A stretch of 64,000 bases of DNA, taken from positions 1 to 64,000 of the forward strand of contig PUFA01000554.1 of assembly GCA_003508835.1 (NCBI GenBank), written 5' to 3'. Shown in pieces: positions 59,501-64,000 of this stretch (positions are counted from its first letter, which is position 1; every line of letters starts with the position of its first letter). The stretch comes from Eonycteris spelaea. Taxonomy: Eukaryota > Chordata > Mammalia > Chiroptera > Pteropodidae. Under the pieces are notes generated by a model. It had not been told where the DNA came from and searched no databases. It was given only the letters and a program-made list of their open reading frames with translations. Position numbers and translations under genes: made by a program.

Positions 59501-60595
59501 TTCAGGCCTCAGACTATAAATGCGGAAAAAGAGATTATTTTTTAAGATCTTGATTGTACCACAGTGGTTTGTTTTACAATTCTATACTTCAAAAAAGAAA
59601 TCGTCTAATATCCCAAACATTTTAACTTGATATTAGTTACAAATTTTAACATCTACTTTCAACTACATAACTCTCTGATTAGGAGGTAAATCAAATTCCA
59701 ATAACAGATGTATTTATGTGAAAATGTATGCACACTAAAAATATTAAATTTTACTACCAAGTTTCAGGTTTTACTTTAAAGATGAAAGTTGACTTTTATT
59801 GTAAATCTAACTCATATTTATTTTTAATTTCTAATATTTCATCACTTTTTTTGTTCTTATGAATTTTCTACTTTTTGTTTCCACCAGTATATTTTAATAG
59901 AAACAATAAACACTGGGTGGCCTAAGAATAAATAAGTTTTAAAAAAATCGTCATTCCCATCGTATGGCCAGGCATGTATTGATGTGAATAAGACTGAGGT
60001 AAACTTAGAGTATGGCTGTGTCAGTATATGGCAGAAACTAGTATAATATTACAATTATAATTTACAAGCTAATAAAAAAGAAATTCACATACACAAACTA
60101 TAATACTACCAAGAAGATGATGATAAGTGCCATAGCTAAGAATGAAAAAAAAAAGTTCTTCATATTATTTTCATATATAGGACCCACAATAATTTTAAAT
60201 GTAGTTCCATAAAGATGTTCTTAAGGACTTTAACTACCTTGGTCTAGATAATTAGCTTTCTGGGGCTCTAGCTTGGTATAAGGATACAGCTCATAAATCC
60301 TAAAGGACTGAATCTTTAATGTGTCCTTTAGACTATTCCAATATCAAAAGCCTCAAATAGGATTTGACAGAAACTAGACTGTGATTAACTTCACTATGTT
60401 GATGACTGAAAAAAACCTTCTTAAACTACCAAACATGTTATCAGAAGTACAACATGCTACGGGTGTGTAAATTGAAAAAAAAAAATAGAGCTTCTTTGAC
60501 GAAAGGTTTGAGTAAAGTTTCACAAAGGATGAGCTATTTAGTTTGGTACAGGCCATGATATAGCTTGACTCTAAGAAGTGAGCGTTTAGAGAAGA
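59501..60595. other. Unique AT-rich sequence, no gene seen
   Basis: Nothing recognised over 1.1 kb. Confidence 0.4.
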
Positions 60596-60599
60596 GAAC

Positions 60600-61165
60600 A
60601 TAGACAGAGAAGTTAGAAGGAGGTTAGAAACAGTTTATGGAGGACCTTCAATGCTGCTCTAAGGAGTTTGGGCTTTATCCTCTGGGTAAGAACAAAATTT
60701 TAATATCAGAATAAGAAAAAAATAGAGCCACATTTAATATATTTTTTAATGCAGTCAAAGTGAACATTGTAATAAAAAGGAAAGAAATTAATGGTATGGA
60801 AGATAGTTGTAGTCGTTGTAATACCAGGTGAGACATTGTGAGAGCCTAGACTATGATTATGTTAGCACACATTTAAGTAAAAGTACAAATGTAAAAAAGA
60901 TTGCAAAGGCAAAAATCATATAGTCTTGACAACTATTTAGATGTGAGAAAGTGAGTAAAGAGTATATGGTGACTAGATTCTTGTGAAGATGGCAATGCCA
61001 TTTATAGAGTCTTGGGATACAGAAAGAGATATAAACATGAAGAAGATTAATGTCATTTTTGATTTGTTGAATTTAAGATACTGATAGATATTCAGAAGGC
61101 ATTTGGAAACATATGGATCTGTAGATCAAAATAAGAAGTCACAAAGTGAAAGAAGAGATACTTAT
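60600..61165. repeat. Ancient interspersed repeat, L2-type
   Basis: 'ggaccttcaatgctgctctaaggagtttgggctttatcctctgggtaag' and 'gaatttaagatactgatagatattcagaaggcatttggaaacatatggatctg' are decayed forms of a very common mammalian ancient repeat usually found next to L2. I am not certain of the family or its orientation. Confidence 0.5.
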
Positions 61166-61876
61166 GATTAATTATTACCAACAATGATGGTAATAAAAGA
61201 TTTTTATTAAAAAAACATACTTCCCTCAGTGAACATTTTTTAAAGATAGTTTTAAGAAACTGGAGGAGGGTAGGGATAATTTTATTTAGTTGTATGATTG
61301 ACTCTATGCTGCCAACGTAAAGTAGGCTATTTCTAAGGTATCTTCAGACTTTTATACTTTTTGTTAAATGTTAATCATGTACAAAGAAATGCTATAGGCA
61401 ATGATCTAATTCTAGACTTAAACTGTAGCATTCATCTTTGAGAAAAAAGAAATGATAAGAATATAGATTTATATAATAATTTATATCCTTTTGGCACATA
61501 AATCATGAAAAATAGCCACCATCTCTAACAGGTATCCATCAATAATATTTGGACCAAGTGATGACTCACAATTTCTTGTGGAGAAAAATAAATCTGAAGG
61601 CATTCAAGTAAATCAATATTTCTCAATACTGAATTAGATATTAGAAAAATGGATATGCAAATCTTTCATGGAAGATCTTTCTAGGACAGTTCATTGAACT
61701 GCCTTCTAATTGGTCTCACCTCAATCATGAAATTGAATGCTTTAATGCCAATCTGTTACTACATATAAATCTCTTTTACTTAAAATTAACCTTTCCTCTA
61801 ACTGCTGACTCAATCTTTTAAGCTGAACTTGCAGAAGTGTCCAGAGCTAAAATGTAACCCCTTCAGTTCAAGTTAA
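61166..61876. other. Unique AT-rich sequence
   Basis: Nothing recognised. Confidence 0.35.
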
Positions 61877-61890
61877 AATTTCTAGCAGAG

Positions 61891-62222
61891 ATTATCATGC
61901 TAAGCAAAATACATCAGACAGAAAAAAGTTGAGAACCTTATGATTTCACTTATATGTGAGATATAAAACCTAAAGCAACAAATGAACAAGACAAACAAAA
62001 ACTCATAGACACAGACAAGAGTTTAGTAGTTGCCAGAGGGAATGAGGGATGGGGAAAAGTAGATAAGGGTAAAGGAGATCAAATATATGGTGATGGAAGG
62101 AATTTAACTTTGGGTGGTGAACACACAACACAATATACATATTACATATTATCAAATCATACATGTGAAACTTATATAATTTCATTAATCAATGTCATCC
62201 CAATGAAGTTAATAATTTTTTT
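61891..62222 (+). mobile_element. L1 3' end (copy M) with 14 bp target-site duplication
   Basis: A 332 bp, 5'-truncated L1: 'attatcatgctaagcaaaatacatcagacag', then 'gaatttaactttgggtggtgaacacacaac', then 'ttaatcaatgtcatcccaatgaagtt' and a T-rich end. Flanks repeat 14 bp with one mismatch (aatttctagcagag at 61877-61890; aattgctagcagag at 62223-62236). Confidence 0.9.
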
Positions 62223-62236
62223 AATTGCTAGCAGAG

Positions 62237-62590
62237 TTCTGCTTGTGGCTATGGGTGTAATAAAATGCTTCTTTGGCTTTTTAGGAAGTAGGGGGAGAAT
62301 TAGTAAAGAAAGGTGTTAGTAACTGAGAAAAACCTCAGCATCTTTATATAGGACTTTAAGTCTGGATCTCTTGCCTTTACATGCAGATGAGAACAGAAGA
62401 AAACATGTCATGCCGCTATGATGGCAGGGAGAAATTTAAAAATAGAATTTTCTTCTGCAGACCTTTGCTCTGCAAAGAACTTGCAATAAGTTCTGTGACA
62501 AAGCAATCTTATTGCAAGCCAGACCAGAAAAATCATTACAGCTAAGTCGGAGCTATATGATTCTCAGACCCCAGCTCTAGTCATCTTAGC
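62237..62590. other. Unassigned sequence ending in a 20 bp A-run
   Basis: It is followed by an uninterrupted A20 (62591-62610). This could be a retroposed RNA tail, but I do not recognise the body and found no flanking duplication. Confidence 0.3.
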
Positions 62591-62610
62591 AAAAAAAAAA
62601 AAAAAAAAAA
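62591..62610. repeat. Poly(A) run, 20 bp
   Basis: Twenty consecutive A. Confidence 0.97.
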
Positions 62611-63107
62611 GTGTCTTTTCCCATTTTCCCAGAATGAAGATATCTTGCTTGAAGACCCAATTTTTTTAAATGAACTCTACATTATATATTAAAATCTGAA
62701 ACTACAAAAAGACTAAGAGAAATTTCAGATGCATTAGGGTTCACAACATATAATCAAACAATACCTATTTTTCCTAGTATAATCTTCTCAAAAACAGAGG
62801 TTATTTAAATTGTACATATGAGATATGTAGGTAAGCTTGCCAGTAGATGGCATATAATTTCATTAAATATACAATAAAAGTTTCATTTTTCTGCAAAGGT
62901 GAAATTGCCCCAAAAAAGTTCGGAAGTCAAAATATACCTTTAAAATTGAGTACTCTATGTTAAAATTGATCCTGTGATGTTTTTAGTGTGTTTACTGAGT
63001 CCACTAAAAGTTAAAAAGTGCAATTTTAGTGATTTAAATTATCATATTAAAATGTGGAAAACATACCTATAACTATAAAACTTGTAAATGGCCTGAAACT
63101 TAGTCTC
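62611..63107. other. Unique AT-rich sequence
   Basis: Nothing recognised. Confidence 0.35.
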
Positions 63108-63109
63108 CT

Positions 63110-63336
63110 CCACATATTTAAATGGACAACAGTTTAGTTGTTACAAAGTGCAAGGGGAAAGCAGGGGAGATAAGAGTAAAGGGAGCCAAATACATGGTGA
63201 CTGAAGAAAATTTAATTTTGGGTGGTGAACACACAATGGAATATAAATAATATGTATCATTGAATTGTGCACTTGAAACCTATACAATTTTATAAACCAA
63301 TGTCACCCCAATAAATTTAACTTTAAAAAAGAAATG
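63110..63336 (+). mobile_element. L1 3' end (copy N)
   Basis: A 227 bp L1 3' UTR: 'ggacaacagtttagttgttac', 'tttgggtggtgaacacacaatgg', 'acttgaaacctatacaattttataaaccaatgtcaccccaataaatttaac' and an A-run. No convincing target-site duplication. Confidence 0.88.
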
Positions 63337-63354
63337 TCATATTTTTTCTGGTAG

Positions 63355-63535
63355 CTTTGAGCAAAAATAATTGGATCAGAGTCAAATCGCTTGGTTTCCA
63401 TCCTCAGTTATGTCACTTATTAACTATCTGTCCATAACCAAGGTAATTGATATCTCTGAAATTCACTTTGCCCACTTAACATAGGAATGTAATACCCACT
63501 TCACAGAGTTACTAGAAGACCAAAAATAAACTACA
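63355..63535 (+). repeat. MIR SINE fragment
   Basis: 'ttggatcagagtcaaatcgcttggtttccatcctcagttatgtcacttattaactatctg' and 'ataggaatgtaatacccacttcacagagtta' match MIR order. Confidence 0.8.
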
Positions 63536-63607
63536 AAACCAAAAGAAAATTCTAATCATCTCAGTTAATTTTTTTACTCTCAAATATGAATACATTATCA
63601 GTGAGTT

Positions 63608-64000
63608 GTTATTATCATTATTATTATTATTAATTATTATTATTATGACATTGGTTAATGAAATCCAGTAAGTTTCAAGCACACAATTCACAGTAAGGCA
63701 TATATATATATATTGCATTGTGGTTTACCACCCATAGTTTAAATTCTTTCTGTCACCACATATTTAACCCCTTCTACCCCATCTATCTCCTCGCTCCCCT
63801 CCAACCCTCTGTTAAACACTAGTCTATTATCAGTATCCATATGTCTCTGTTTGTTTGTCCTGTTTCTTTGTTAATTTAGATTTATATCCCACATATAAGT
63901 GATATTATGTGGTTTTCAAACTTATTCTGTCTGGCTTATTTCATTTAGCAAAATTATCTCAAGGTCCATCCTTGTTGTTGCAAATGGCAATATTTCATCT
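63608..64000 (-). mobile_element. L1 copy J 3' end, runs off the window
   Basis: An (ATT)n tail (63609-63647; AAT on the sense strand) is followed by 'gacattggttaatgaaatccagtaag' and the reverse 3' UTR, as in copy A. It continues to 'ggtccatccttgttgttgcaaatggcaatatttcatct' at the window end, so the element extends to the right. Confidence 0.9.

Noticed and set aside
62237..62610. Processed pseudogene ending in A20
   Set aside because: The body matches no gene I recognise and no flanking duplication was found; left as unassigned.
1..64000. A previously undescribed multi-gene system
   Set aside because: No intact gene, operon-like cluster or conserved coding block could be supported anywhere in the window.

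Overview
This is a 64 kb stretch of nuclear DNA from a placental mammal. It is AT-rich, and I see no convincing protein-coding exon, no CpG island and no intact open reading frame. Nearly everything recognisable is a transposon relic: LINE-1 (L1) copies of several ages, ancient MIR and L2 fragments, a MaLR-type solo LTR, a MER5A relic, many simple repeats and one decayed 5S rRNA copy. The younger L1 copies end in a 3' UTR of the type common in bats and other laurasiatherians (gggtggtgaacacacaatg ... accaatgtcaccccaataaa). No lineage-specific tRNA SINE (carnivore, horse, ruminant or vesper-bat type) was found, and every L1 is dead. My best guess, an inference only, is a bat, possibly a fruit bat (Pteropodidae), where L1 is reported extinct and 5S-derived SINEs are known. 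The window is probably intergenic or deep intronic.

Layout. 0-3.8 kb: mostly unique sequence with MIR pieces and an old L1M relic. 3.8-9.2 kb: a 5.4 kb minus-strand L1 (copy A) with the whole ORF2 span and a truncated ORF1, joined to a 0.25 kb non-L1 segment. 9.5-17 kb: L1-poor sequence holding two old L1 scraps, an AT microsatellite and the 5S relic. 17.1-22.4 kb: plus-strand L1 (copy D) with 5' UTR, ORF1 and ORF2, with internal deletions. 23.5-25.7 kb: a minus-strand 'half-L1' (copy E) that has lost nearly all of ORF2. 25.7-38 kb: unique sequence with MIR/L2 fragments, two short L1 3' ends with target-site duplications, a MaLR LTR and purine/GT tracts. 38.2-40.5 kb: a second half-L1 (copy F), bounded by a perfect 15 bp duplication. 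40.5-44.9 kb: MER5A, L2 and MIR. 44.9-53.3 kb: two abutting plus-strand L1s (G, then H). 53.9-54.1 kb: a palindromic AT/ACAT array. 56.2-57.9 kb: two minus-strand L1 3' ends separated by a TATC microsatellite. 58-64 kb: L2 and MIR remnants, two short L1 3' ends, and a minus-strand L1 cut off by the window end.

No genes work together here. The main points are the two half-L1 copies with the same internal deletion, the G/H composite, the complementary deletions of D and H, and the 5S-derived relic. Family names come from recognising consensus sequences by eye, so subfamily names are approximate and boundaries are usually good to about 10-50 bp unless a target-site duplication fixes them.
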